Shown here: positions 55,758 through 64,000 of the stretch, piece after piece | Position numbering within the stretch: the first letter of the stretch is position 1 | Layout of the letters: every line of letters begins with the position of its first letter | Assembly (NCBI GenBank): GCA_040756435.1 | Contig: JBFLZD010000003.1 | Location: forward strand, 49,511-113,510 | Direction: 5' to 3' | From: Spirochaetota bacterium | GTDB lineage: Bacteria; Spirochaetota; UBA4802; UB4802 | Length of the DNA: 64,000 nt | Notes under the pieces: model-generated | Seen by the model: the letters and a program-made list of their open reading frames with translations, nothing else | Database searches by the model: none | Told to the model about the DNA's origin: nothing | Position numbers and translations under genes: made by a program

Positions 55758-55792
55758 AAGGCTTTTGCAGGAGTGCCTGCTGCAAAAGCCTT
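55758..55792. repeat. Perfect 13-bp inverted repeat upstream of the TsaC-like gene
   Basis: AAGGCTTTTGCAG (55758-55770) and CTGCAAAAGCCTT (55780-55792) with a 9-base loop that can itself extend the pairing (GCAGG...CCTGC). No T-tract follows on either strand, so a plain terminator is unlikely. It is in the leader of the TsaC-like gene on the minus strand. The rest of 55793-56060 holds nothing I can support. Confidence 0.6.
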
Positions 55793-56060
55793 CAACCCGG
55801 TAAATGTGCGAATAGGAGTGTCTTGTAATTATCAACCATTATAATCATCGGAATTTTTTTTAAAACTTAAAGAATTTTTATGAAAATAATTGCATAGTAT
55901 TAACGAAAGACTTCAGGTGTCTTAATTATATGTTTCTATAAAACCTTATACAGGAACCTTCATTCACTGAATAACTATTTTTTTTATACAACAAAACCAA
56001 TAAGAACATAATTTATGATTTTGCGACAGTAATAATTCCTTAAAAAATTTCATAATGAAT

Positions 56061-56283
56061 ATAGGGGGTGTCCCAAAACAATCCGTGGAGTTCTCAATGA
56101 CGCTGGTGCAAAGTCATTGCGAGCGTAGCGCTTGCACTGAGTGCTTCGACGAGCTCAGCAACCACTTGTCGAAGTGAAGCAATCTAAATACCACAGAAGA
56201 CAAGATTGCTTCGTCACTTCGTTCCTCGCAATGACAGTATGGCAAAAGTCATTGCAGAAGATGTCTTTTGAGACAACCTCTAT
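56061..56283. mobile_element. MITE-like nested palindromic element
   Basis: 223 bp bounded by ATAGGGGGTGTCCCAAAA (56061-56078) and TTTTGAGACAACCTCTAT (56266-56283), inverse of each other at 15 of 18 positions. Inside are further palindromes (GTCATTGCGAGC ... CTCGCAATGAC). No open frame of consequence. No clear target duplication. Similar termini appear in the ilvC terminator (GTCTCAAAAC) and the inner palindrome near 25961. Confidence 0.55.
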
Positions 56284-56455
56284 ATTATATTTTGTTCAAA
56301 TTTTAACATTTAAGAATAATTGGTGATTTTGCAATATACTTTATATTCACAAATTAATAGTGATTAAAAAAATACTTTTTAAATTATTATATTTGTATTA
56401 TATTATTGTATATGTACAATATTTTAATATTAAATATGCATGATATCATAAAACC

Positions 56456-58489
56456 ATGTCGCCTATAGATTTAAAAATAAAAAGCAGGGATATTGATACT
56501 CTTATATCTGTTATTAAGGACAATAATCCTGAAATACATATTGAAAACATCAGAAAAGCATACGAAATAGCCAACGAAGCTCATAAAGATCAACAACGTT
56601 TATCTGGCGAACCATATATTGTGCATCCCATGGAAGTGGCCATAATACTTGCCAATCTTAAAATGGATGAAACCACTATTATTGCAGCATTACTTCATGA
56701 TGTTGTAGAAGATACTCCAATCAACTTAGATAAAGTCAAAGAACTGTTTGGCGAAGAGGTGGCAACACTTGTTGATGGTGTAACAAAAATATCTTCATTA
56801 AAAAAACATACAAAACAAAAGGAACAGGCTGAAACACTGCGTAAGATGCTACTAGCAACTATTCAGGATGCCCGTGTCATTATTATTAAATTAGCCGACA
56901 AACTGCACAACATGCGCACTATTATGTTCCAGCCTGAATATAAACAAAAATATATTGCGCAGGAAGTACTGGATATCTATGCACCCTTAGCGGGGCGCCT
57001 GGGTATGTCTAAAATTCGTAGTGAACTGGAAGATCTGGCATTCAGAGTATTATATCCTGATGACTATAATGCTATTGTAGAGCATATAAAATCACGAAGA
57101 AGTGAACTGGAAGCATTCATTGATTCAATACGTAATGTGTTGCAACAACGATTAAAAGAACTCAATATTGAAGCTCAGATTCAGGGCAGGATTAAACATC
57201 ACTATTCAATCTTTAAAAAGCTTCAACACGGAAGAACATTTGACGATATCTTTGATCTCAGGGCTATCAGAATTATTACCAATGAAGTAAAAGATTGCTA
57301 TGGCATTTTAGGGATTGTTCATACGATATGGACTCCCATTCCTTCGCGGTTTAAGGATTATATTGCTGTACCAAAGTCAAACATGTACCAATCATTACAT
57401 ACAACAGTAATTGGGCCAGATGGTCATCCCTTAGAAATCCAGATTAGAACATGGGATATGCATGCCACTGCAGAAATGGGGATTGCTGCTCACTGGTTGT
57501 ATAAAGAAGGCATTAAATCATTCAAGCCCAAATATAAAAATATTACAATTCTTAATAACATTCATGAATGGCAGAATGAAATCAATGACACCCGTGAATT
57601 TATAAAAGAACTCAAGATGGACCTATATGAAGACGAAATTTTTGTCTTCACTCCTAAAGGCAAAATTATAAAATTAGCCAAGGGCTCTACTCCTGTAGAT
57701 TTTGCATATCTTATCCATACTGAAATTGGGAATCACTGTACTGGTGCAAAAGTCAATAATCAGCTTGTTCCTCTTAAAACTGAGCTGAAAAGCGGAGATA
57801 TTGTTGAGATATTAACCAGCAAAAAAGGACACCCATCACCTGCATGGCTTAAATTTGTCAAATCATCAAATGCCCGATACAAAATACGAAACTGGTTACG
57901 AAAGAACTTAGAACCTGAAGACGAACATGCTGAAAAAGAGGAAAAGGAAAAAGAAAAGAAAGAAAAAATTGCCAGCGTCAGCATACCCGAAAAAGAACTT
58001 GTAAAACTTAAAAGCTATACCAACAAAAAGAAGGTTGGTATAACCATAGATGGCACCAATAATGTCATGATACGCCTTTCACAATGCTGCCAGCCAATTC
58101 CCGGTGATGATGTTGTGGGATTTATTACCAGAGGTAGAGGAATTACCGTTCACAAAAGAAATTGCCCGGCATTACAACGGTTGCAAAATGAAAGCGAACG
58201 CTTTGTAGATATACAATGGGAGCAGTCAGAAAGCACCTATCCCGTCAAGATTGCTGTTGAAGCAATGGATAGGACTAATTTATTGAAGGATGTTGCCGAC
58301 GAAATATCTTTAACAAAAACTAACATTATCAAAGCGGAAGCTACCGTAGTTGCAAAAGATCAGGCATTGCTTAAATTTGTTCTTGAAGTAAAAAGCTTAC
58401 ATCATCTTAATGATATTATGAAACGCTTGAAACAGATAAAAAATGTAACAAGAGTATACAAGCTTAATGAAAAAGTAATTCTTAAATAA
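56456..58489 (+). CDS. RelA/SpoT homologue, bifunctional (p)ppGpp synthetase/hydrolase
   Basis: 677 residues. HD hydrolase domain with ALLHDVVEDT (HDxxED intact, about 80), synthetase domain with DLRAIRII...GIVHTIWTPIPSRFKDYI and EIQIRT..., TGS domain (EIFVFTPKGKIIKLAKGSTPVDFAY, motif TPVDFAY) and a C-terminal ACT domain (DRTNLLKDVADEI). The hydrolase motif is complete, so both activities are expected. No strong ribosome-binding site before the ATG. maf follows after 5 bp. Confidence 0.95.
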   Translation: MSPIDLKIKSRDIDTLISVIKDNNPEIHIENIRKAYEIANEAHKDQQRLSGEPYIVHPMEVAIILANLKMDETTIIAALLHDVVEDTPINLDKVKELFGEEVATLVDGVTKISSLKKHTKQKEQAETLRKMLLATIQDARVIIIKLADKLHNMRTIMFQPEYKQKYIAQEVLDIYAPLAGRLGMSKIRSELEDLAFRVLYPDDYNAIVEHIKSRRSELEAFIDSIRNVLQQRLKELNIEAQIQGRIKHHYSIFKKLQHGRTFDDIFDLRAIRIITNEVKDCYGILGIVHTIWTPIPSRFKDYIAVPKSNMYQSLHTTVIGPDGHPLEIQIRTWDMHATAEMGIAAHWLYKEGIKSFKPKYKNITILNNIHEWQNEINDTREFIKELKMDLYEDEIFVFTPKGKIIKLAKGSTPVDFAYLIHTEIGNHCTGAKVNNQLVPLKTELKSGDIVEILTSKKGHPSPAWLKFVKSSNARYKIRNWLRKNLEPEDEHAEKEEKEKEKKEKIASVSIPEKELVKLKSYTNKKKVGITIDGTNNVMIRLSQCCQPIPGDDVVGFITRGRGITVHKRNCPALQRLQNESERFVDIQWEQSESTYPVKIAVEAMDRTNLLKDVADEISLTKTNIIKAEATVVAKDQALLKFVLEVKSLHHLNDIMKRLKQIKNVTRVYKLNEKVILK

Positions 58490-58494
58490 AAAAT

Positions 58495-59088
58495 ATGAAT
58501 ATTATACTTGGCTCTTCATCACCACGAAGGAAATATCTGCTTCAAAGCTTGTTTAATACCATAACTATCATTCATCCTGATGTTGAAGAAATACCACTTT
58601 CTTATGAAAAACCCCTGGATTTTGTTCAACGCGCATCCAGTGATAAGCTCAATACCATACGCACAAAGATATTCACCAACCCTTCCCTCGTCATAACCTG
58701 CGACACAATAGTAACTATCGACAATGAAATTTTAGGAAAACCTTCTGACTTTGACCATGCATATTATATGCTATCAAAATTATCAGGAAGAACACATCAT
58801 GTCATTTCAGCAATAAGCTTGCTGTATAATAATAAAAACGATATTCGCCAGCATAATGATTATGAGATAACACAGGTAACATTTAAAAAACTCAATGAAA
58901 GCGATATTACAACATACTTATCTCATATACATTATAAGGACAAAGCCGGTGCATATGCAGCGCAAGAATATGGTACCATGATCATAGAAAAAACTATTGG
59001 ATCAATTACCAATGTTATTGGCTTCCCATTACGTTGCTTTTTCAGGATGATAGCTGATATGGATATAATACAAAAACTTTTTCAATAA
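58495..59088 (+). CDS. maf: Maf-family nucleoside triphosphate pyrophosphatase
   Basis: 197 residues. LGSSSPRRKYLL at the N-terminus, ITCDTIVTIDNEILGKP (about 69) and DKAGAYAAQEYG (about 149) are the Maf triad. Hydrolyses non-canonical or modified NTPs. 5 bp downstream of the RelA/SpoT gene, co-transcribed. Confidence 0.93.
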   Translation: MNIILGSSSPRRKYLLQSLFNTITIIHPDVEEIPLSYEKPLDFVQRASSDKLNTIRTKIFTNPSLVITCDTIVTIDNEILGKPSDFDHAYYMLSKLSGRTHHVISAISLLYNNKNDIRQHNDYEITQVTFKKLNESDITTYLSHIHYKDKAGAYAAQEYGTMIIEKTIGSITNVIGFPLRCFFRMIADMDIIQKLFQ

Positions 59089-59103
59089 TTTAAAATTTTA
59101 AGA

Positions 59104-59131
59104 TTGACATATTAAAAAAACAGATTATTAT
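59104..59131 (+). promoter_or_regulatory. Sigma70-type promoter
   Basis: TTGACA (59104-59109), a 16-base spacer and TATTAT (59126-59131), 46 bases before the ATG at 59177. The -35 is perfect and the -10 matches 5 of 6. Confidence 0.6.
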
Positions 59132-59176
59132 TTATATTCATTGAATTTTAAAAATTTAAAAAAAAGGTACTATACT

Positions 59177-59716
59177 ATGAAGCAGAGAAAACAATACATC
59201 ATAAACAAAAAATTTCAGCTTAAGACCACATTTTCTGTCATTGCTATTGTTTTTGTCATAGTTGCTATAATAATTGCTGCTATAGGCGTCAACGCTGCAG
59301 CAAACAATAAGCGTCTTATTCATATCATTCAAATCCAGGATAATATAGTTGAAGCACTTATTGCATATTCACAATCTCCACACGATTCGGACCAGAAATT
59401 AGCAATACAGAATATTGCTAATGACCATGTAAACAACATTAACACGATAAAGAAAATCATTGAATTAAACAACATTCTATTAATCATCATTATTGCATTT
59501 GTCATCTTGCAGGGAATAATACTCTATTTTGTATTGATCCGCAAAACACACAAGATTGCAGGGCCTATCTATGTTATGTCAAACTATTTTAATGACATTA
59601 TCAAAGGCAATATACCAAATCCCCGTCCTTTGCGAAAAAATGATGAATTACAGGATTTTTATGAATTATTTGTAAAAATGGTTGATGCTATACGATCACG
59701 GCAGGGAGAAAAATAA
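59177..59716 (+). CDS. HAMP-type two-helix membrane protein
   Basis: 179 residues from ATG 59177 (AAGG upstream; the frame from 59141 has only TTG and no site). Two membrane segments (about 19-41 and 97-117) enclose a helical extracytoplasmic loop. The C-terminus RKTHKIAGPIYVMSNYFNDII... matches the stand-alone HAMP-containing signal proteins (K-x-AGP motif). No output domain. Has its own promoter (59104) and terminator (59742). Confidence 0.75.
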   Translation: MKQRKQYIINKKFQLKTTFSVIAIVFVIVAIIIAAIGVNAAANNKRLIHIIQIQDNIVEALIAYSQSPHDSDQKLAIQNIANDHVNNINTIKKIIELNNILLIIIIAFVILQGIILYFVLIRKTHKIAGPIYVMSNYFNDIIKGNIPNPRPLRKNDELQDFYELFVKMVDAIRSRQGEK

Positions 59717-59741
59717 TACAAATTTTACATAAATATTAATA

Positions 59742-59776
59742 AAAAAAGGGGCGTCCAAAAGGCACCCCTTTTTTAT
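59742..59776. terminator. Intrinsic terminator between convergent genes
   Basis: GGGGCGTCC (59748-59756) pairs with GGCACCCC (59761-59768, one mismatch), with A-run before and T-run after. Serves the HAMP-type gene and the minus-strand gene at 59793. Confidence 0.75.
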
Positions 59777-59792
59777 TATACAAATAAACTAT

Positions 59793-60503
59793 TTATTCTA
59801 CCATTTTTAAAAGATCTTCAACTATATCTGCTATATATTTATCTGTTGTATCTTTACAGTATACCGAATAACTCACTGGCGGTGATATTTTAGTTCGGTA
59901 GAGCTTGTAATAGTACGTGGTAAAAATCAGGTCATATTTCCCTTCATTTTTGCCAAAGAAAAACTCGCCAGCAATTGTTGTTGGCGCATCAGGGTCATAC
60001 ATTTTAACCGAATATCCATGTTTAAAACGATATACATCCCTGCCAGTTTTAAGTTTAGCCTTGAGTAATGGCAAAGAATACATTTTATATGAATAATTTA
60101 CTGTGAAGATATCACCATATAGAATTTCTTTTTTTAACTCATCAATATTTTTATAAAACCCTGTTGTTGGTTTTAAAGGAGTAGTCAGCTTTTTTATTTC
60201 AGGAAAATATTCATATACTTCATCAGCCTTTCCATCACCATTTTTGTCTTTTGTAAGGCTAATAAGTTTTTCACTGCCGGTAAAGTCGCCTATTAACACT
60301 GATACTGTATTGCCTATACACTGCAAAACAAAATAATTTCTAAAATCTTCAGTAACAGGCATAAACTGCAACCGGTCTGGCGATATATCAGTTTGTATAA
60401 ATTCATTGCTTTTAAATATTTGCTGGGAATAAAGATATGTGCCATACATGCAGAGGATAAGTACCAGAATAAATAAAACAAAATGTATATTTTTGTGTTT
60501 CAT
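59793..60503 (-). CDS. Membrane-anchored extracytoplasmic protein, unknown
   Basis: 236 residues from ATG 60503 (GTGGGG upstream), which starts an N-terminal signal anchor (HFVLFILVLILCMYGTYLY). The GTG at 60542 would add 13 residues before the anchor. LTKDKNGDGKADEVYEYFPE is an EF-hand-like Asp-x-Asn-x-Asp loop (DKNGDGKADE), possibly a Ca-binding dockerin-type or thrombospondin-3-type turn. Family not recognised. Confidence 0.65.
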   Translation of the reverse strand: MKHKNIHFVLFILVLILCMYGTYLYSQQIFKSNEFIQTDISPDRLQFMPVTEDFRNYFVLQCIGNTVSVLIGDFTGSEKLISLTKDKNGDGKADEVYEYFPEIKKLTTPLKPTTGFYKNIDELKKEILYGDIFTVNYSYKMYSLPLLKAKLKTGRDVYRFKHGYSVKMYDPDAPTTIAGEFFFGKNEGKYDLIFTTYYYKLYRTKISPPVSYSVYCKDTTDKYIADIVEDLLKMVE

Positions 60504-60677
60504 AATGATAACCCCACTGTTATGATTTTCATACCCTTTCACTATTTATTGTATTTCAAATAAATGTTGAAGTCAATAACAAAAAAATATTTTATTACTA
60601 TTTTAAGTGTTTAATTTTATACATAATACATAACCTGTGCTAATATTAGCATATATCATAATTACGGAATCATCTCT

Positions 60678-61799
60678 ATGCGAAGTTCAATGTTTTATAT
60701 CATCTTCACAGCAATTCTGATAATCTATTGTGCAGCAAATTTTTACGTGCTGCACCGCATACAAAAACTGGTACCCCATCAGTATAAAATTTTGACTGCA
60801 TCGTTTATAAGCATCCTTGCTCTTTCGTTTCTGGTTGGTAGAATACTTGAACGCTATACCGTTTGTGCAGCCAGTGATTTCCTCATCTGGATTGGGGCAC
60901 TCTGGTTAGGTGTTTTTATATACTTATTTTTTGGGTTCATTATTGGCGATAGTATCCAGGGAATAGTGCATCTGTTTACAAAATCAGTTAATATTCAAAA
61001 GACAGCCTACTACATAGTCATTATTGTAAGTATAGTTATCGTATCTGCAGGATTTATTAATGCCCGAACACCTCACGTAAAGGAAATAACCATACATATT
61101 GATAAGCCTTCATCAATAAAGCACCTGAAAATTGCCTATGCCAGTGATATCCACTTAGGATCAATCATAGCAAATTCACGATTGCAGAAACTGGTAAACT
61201 ACATCAATGCTATACAACCGGATATTATTATCTTTGGGGGTGATATACTGGATGAAGATATTAAGCCCGTTATTGAAAACAATTTAGGTGAGCTTTTAGT
61301 CAAGCTTAAAGCCAGATACGGCGTAATTGCGGTACCTGGAAATCATGAATATATTGGGGGGATACAGAATGCTATTAATTACATCAAAGATCATACTATT
61401 AAAGTTTTACGGGATGAAGTATATACCATTGGCGATATTCAGATAATAGGGCGTGATGACAGAAGCAAATTTGCATTTACAGGTTTGAAGCGCCTGCCCT
61501 TGAAAGAACTCATACAAAAGGTTGATACATCTAAACCGGTGATAGTCATTGATCATCAGCCATTTGCAATTTCAAAAACTGCATCATACCCTGTTGACCT
61601 TCTTCTGTCTGGCCACTCACATCATGGTCAATTATTCCCATTTAACTATATCACAAAAAAACTTTATGAAATCAGCTGGGGATACACAGTCATACATAAT
61701 GCTCATGTGTATGTATCAAGTGGATATGGTACATGGGGCCCACCAATACGCACCAACAGCTATCCCGAGATAGTCATATTTAACGTATATTTTAAATAA
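60678..61799 (+). CDS. Membrane-anchored metallophosphoesterase
   Basis: 373 residues. Four N-terminal membrane helices (to about 125), then a calcineurin-like phosphoesterase: YASDIHLGS (about 155), IIFGGDILDED (about 185), VPGNHEYIGG (about 222), DHQPF and LSGHSHHGQ (about 315), all metal ligands present. Similar to YaeI-type enzymes acting on phosphodiesters such as lipid-linked nucleotides. Substrate unproven. Confidence 0.88.
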   Translation: MRSSMFYIIFTAILIIYCAANFYVLHRIQKLVPHQYKILTASFISILALSFLVGRILERYTVCAASDFLIWIGALWLGVFIYLFFGFIIGDSIQGIVHLFTKSVNIQKTAYYIVIIVSIVIVSAGFINARTPHVKEITIHIDKPSSIKHLKIAYASDIHLGSIIANSRLQKLVNYINAIQPDIIIFGGDILDEDIKPVIENNLGELLVKLKARYGVIAVPGNHEYIGGIQNAINYIKDHTIKVLRDEVYTIGDIQIIGRDDRSKFAFTGLKRLPLKELIQKVDTSKPVIVIDHQPFAISKTASYPVDLLLSGHSHHGQLFPFNYITKKLYEISWGYTVIHNAHVYVSSGYGTWGPPIRTNSYPEIVIFNVYFK

Positions 61800-61920
61800 A
61801 AGACTTTATCACCATTGTTGGACTACGTTTATATTATTTTTTTACTAAAATCTCTTGACACAAAGTTGAAACAGGTGTCTACCGTTAGCACATAAAATTT
61901 TCTTCATCAGGAGATATACT

Positions 61921-63873
61921 ATGAAGAAGCTTTTAAAAATTGCTTTCTGGATTTTAATATCATTATTATTTGCCCTATCCTTTGCTATAGTCACACAGAT
62001 TTACAATCCTCAGGAAAAAATTAATGCATTGTGGATAGTTACTGCAGCTGCCACATTCTATATGTTGGCATACCGCTTTTATGGTGCTTTTTTAGCTGCC
62101 AAAGTGCTATCACTTGATGAAACTCGTGTTACACCAGCCTATAGATTGAACGATAACACCAACTACTATCCCACAAATAAATGGGTACTGTTTGGACATC
62201 ACTTTGCTGCAATAGCAGGTGCAGGTCCATTAATTGGTCCGGTACTTGCTGCACAGTTTGGATATCTACCTGGATTTCTTTGGATACTGATAGGCTCAGT
62301 AGTTGCCGGTGGCGTACATGACATGGTGATACTTGTTGCATCAATCCGCAAAGATGGTAAATCACTGGCTGAGATTGCTAAAGAGGAAATTGGGCCGGTG
62401 ACCGGGCTTGCAGCTTTATTTGCAGTATTGTTTATTTTAATAGTTGCTATCGCCGGTCTTGGCCTTGTTGTAGTTAATTCTTTGTACAATAATCCATGGG
62501 GCACCTTCATCATAGCAATGACCATCCCTATTGCACTGTTTATGGGTGTATATATGAAATCCATACGCCCCGAAAAAGTTCTTGAAACATCACTTATTGG
62601 AATAGTGTTGCTCCTTATAACCGTAATTTATGGCAGGCATATTCTTGGAACAAGCATTGAAGGACTGTTTACATTAAATCAGCATAATTTAGCGATAGCC
62701 CTTGCCGTCTATGGCTTTATAGCAAGCGTGTTGCCAGTATGGCTCCTTCTTGCCCCTCGTGATTATTTATCCTCATTTATGAAAATTGGCGTCATACTGC
62801 TTCTTGCCATTGGTGTGGTTGCAGTACATCCTGATTTGCATCTTCCCGCGCTTACACAATTTATTCATGGCAATGGACCAATTATACCCGGCAAGCTTTT
62901 CCCATTTGTATTTATTACCATAGCCTGCGGTGCAATTTCAGGATTTCACTCACTTATTTCATCCGGAACCACCCCCAAGATGATAGAAAACGAAAAGTAT
63001 GCACTTCCCATTGGTTACGGTGCCATGCTTACTGAAGGATTTGTATCAATGATGGCACTTATTGCTGCTGCAGTGCTTATTCCTGGTGATTACCTTGCAA
63101 TCAACACTCACCTTTCATTTGATACACTTGCTCAGATGGGATTCCCGGTAGACAAAATCAATGACCTGTCAAAACTTGTTGGCATTGATTTAGCAGGCCG
63201 CCCTGGTGGTGCTGTTTCACTTGCGGTTGGTATGGCGTATATTTTTTCATCTATACCTTTCTTAAGCCATTTGATGGCATACCTGTATCAGTTTGCCATC
63301 ATGTTTGAAGCACTTTTTATTTTAACCACCATTGATGCGGGTACCCGTGTTGCACGGTATGTGGTTCAGGAATTGGGTGGCTATGTATATAAACCATTTG
63401 GTGAATTACGGTCACTTTCAGGTAATATTATTGCAAGTTTGCTTGTTGTTATAGCTTGGGGCTATTTTATTTACACGGGTTCTGTACAAACAATATGGCG
63501 AATGTTTGGCACAGCAAATCAGCTTTTAGCCATGTTAGCATTATGCATTGGTACAACCGTCATTATTAAAATGAATAAGGTTAAATACATATGGGTCACA
63601 CTGGTACCAATGCTTTTTATGCTCAGCACCACATTTACCGCAGGCATAACACTCATAGTTGAATATATTCCTAAAGCACTTTCATCACAACCTGACTCAT
63701 ATAGTTTTATGATTAACATTGTTTTACTAGGGCTGATGATTCTTTTAGCTTTGTTTATCGTATTGGATTCTGTGTATAAATGGTATGGATTTATTACCGG
63801 AAAACGCCCCATTGAAAACAGTAAAGGACAGCCATCACAGTATTCAAAAGAATTTCCAAAAATGAGTGATTAA
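61921..63873 (+). CDS. cstA: CstA-family (carbon starvation) transporter
   Basis: 650 residues with a CAGGAGA site. About 16-18 membrane helices; GHHFAAIAGAGPLIGPVLAAQFG (motif GHHFAAIAGAGPLIGP, about 91) and GSVVAGGVHDM are the CstA hallmarks, also RYGVQELGG-like VARYVVQELGGY. Imports peptides or pyruvate during carbon limitation in characterised bacteria. Complete; followed 9 bp later by the truncated radical SAM gene. Confidence 0.92.
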   Translation: MKKLLKIAFWILISLLFALSFAIVTQIYNPQEKINALWIVTAAATFYMLAYRFYGAFLAAKVLSLDETRVTPAYRLNDNTNYYPTNKWVLFGHHFAAIAGAGPLIGPVLAAQFGYLPGFLWILIGSVVAGGVHDMVILVASIRKDGKSLAEIAKEEIGPVTGLAALFAVLFILIVAIAGLGLVVVNSLYNNPWGTFIIAMTIPIALFMGVYMKSIRPEKVLETSLIGIVLLLITVIYGRHILGTSIEGLFTLNQHNLAIALAVYGFIASVLPVWLLLAPRDYLSSFMKIGVILLLAIGVVAVHPDLHLPALTQFIHGNGPIIPGKLFPFVFITIACGAISGFHSLISSGTTPKMIENEKYALPIGYGAMLTEGFVSMMALIAAAVLIPGDYLAINTHLSFDTLAQMGFPVDKINDLSKLVGIDLAGRPGGAVSLAVGMAYIFSSIPFLSHLMAYLYQFAIMFEALFILTTIDAGTRVARYVVQELGGYVYKPFGELRSLSGNIIASLLVVIAWGYFIYTGSVQTIWRMFGTANQLLAMLALCIGTTVIIKMNKVKYIWVTLVPMLFMLSTTFTAGITLIVEYIPKALSSQPDSYSFMINIVLLGLMILLALFIVLDSVYKWYGFITGKRPIENSKGQPSQYSKEFPKMSD

Positions 63874-63881
63874 ATGATTAC

Positions 63882-64000
63882 ATGCCCAAAAAACATGTAA
63901 CAATACCTTTCTTTATACCACATTCTGGTTGCAGGCATCGATGTGTGTTCTGCAACCAGATCTACACCAGTAACACGCGATCTCTTCCCGATGAAGAATA
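63882..64000 (+). CDS. Start of a radical SAM (Elp3-like) protein, truncated by window end
   Basis: An ATG at 63882 opens a frame of 39 codons to the right edge: MPKKHVTIPFFIPHSGC followed by RHRCVFCNQ. The CxxxCxxC motif (GCRHRCVFCN) and the preceding IPFFIPH match Elp3-like/oxygen-independent-coproporphyrinogen-oxidase-like radical SAM proteins. No strong ribosome-binding site; probably translated after cstA (8-bp gap). Confidence 0.7.
   Translation, partial: MPKKHVTIPFFIPHSGCRHRCVFCNQIYTSNTRSLPDEE

Noticed and set aside
1..64000. rRNA, tRNA or a replication origin
   Set aside because: Reading both strands showed no CCA-ended cloverleaf, no rRNA-like blocks and no DnaA-box cluster; an RNA search program would be needed to be certain.

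Overview
The window is AT-rich chromosomal DNA from an anaerobic or facultatively anaerobic Gram-negative-type bacterium. Support for this comes from a FadL-type outer-membrane protein, many signal peptides and one lipobox, a glycyl-radical enzyme with its activase, an aldehyde:ferredoxin oxidoreductase, a hydrogenase-type maturation protease and several radical SAM proteins. The mix of TPR/NHL/VWA proteins, hendecad coiled-coil proteins, Rpn-type nucleases and sigma/anti-sigma sets would suit a spirochaete-like lineage, but nothing here fixes the taxonomy. I saw no rRNA, tRNA or CRISPR array.

Layout. 1-6.5 kb: end of a gene entering from the left, a TPR/NHL/VWA protein, uvrA translationally coupled to an acidic zinc-ribbon protein, and a secreted protein. 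6.6-9.4 kb: an unexplained GC-richer patch, a clostripain-type lipoprotein and a secreted two-repeat protein. 9.5-18.3 kb: two divergent gene sets holding two GMC oxidoreductases, an AttH/CrtC-like protein, an SRPBCC protein, a HAD phosphatase that appears to start at ATA, a DUF457-type membrane protein and a Gfo/Idh/MocA oxidoreductase. 18.3-23.7 kb: a coiled-coil protein, then a TetR - glycyl-radical enzyme - activase operon whose enzyme carries an N-terminal SCP2-like lipid-binding domain. 24-27.6 kb: gene-poor, with a frameshifted small gene, a Ddl-like ATP-grasp ligase and palindromic repeats. 27.6-32 kb: ilvB-ilvN and ilvC (branched-chain amino acid synthesis), separated by an antisense Rpn-type gene. 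32-40.4 kb: radical SAM, DUF6249-like, ECF sigma and anti-sigma genes, then polA and a hybrid histidine kinase. 40.4-49.2 kb: decayed accessory DNA (transposase scrap, broken small genes), an AOR enzyme, a FadL-like porin and a complete IS21-family element (45488-48106) with a 7-bp target duplication. 49.3-55.7 kb: a HycI-like protease diverging from a run of HD-domain, DUF1232, DUF6873-like, HD and radical SAM genes, then a small membrane protein and a TsaC-like gene. 56-64 kb: a MITE-like element, a RelA/SpoT homologue, maf, a HAMP-type membrane protein, a metallophosphoesterase, cstA and the start of a radical SAM gene running off the window.

The most unusual signal is not a gene. The 9-mer GCGATAGTT, within a longer consensus close to GGGCGATAGTTMCYGGTAA, occurs 23 times exactly by my hand count, on both strands and both inside and between genes, where under one copy is expected by chance. 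A second 11-mer, GGGGTCAGAGC, behaves the same way at lower copy number. Both look like genome-wide dispersed oligonucleotides of the uptake-sequence, HIP1 or REP kind. Small genes in the accessory stretches also repeatedly show single-base frameshifts in or beside T-runs.
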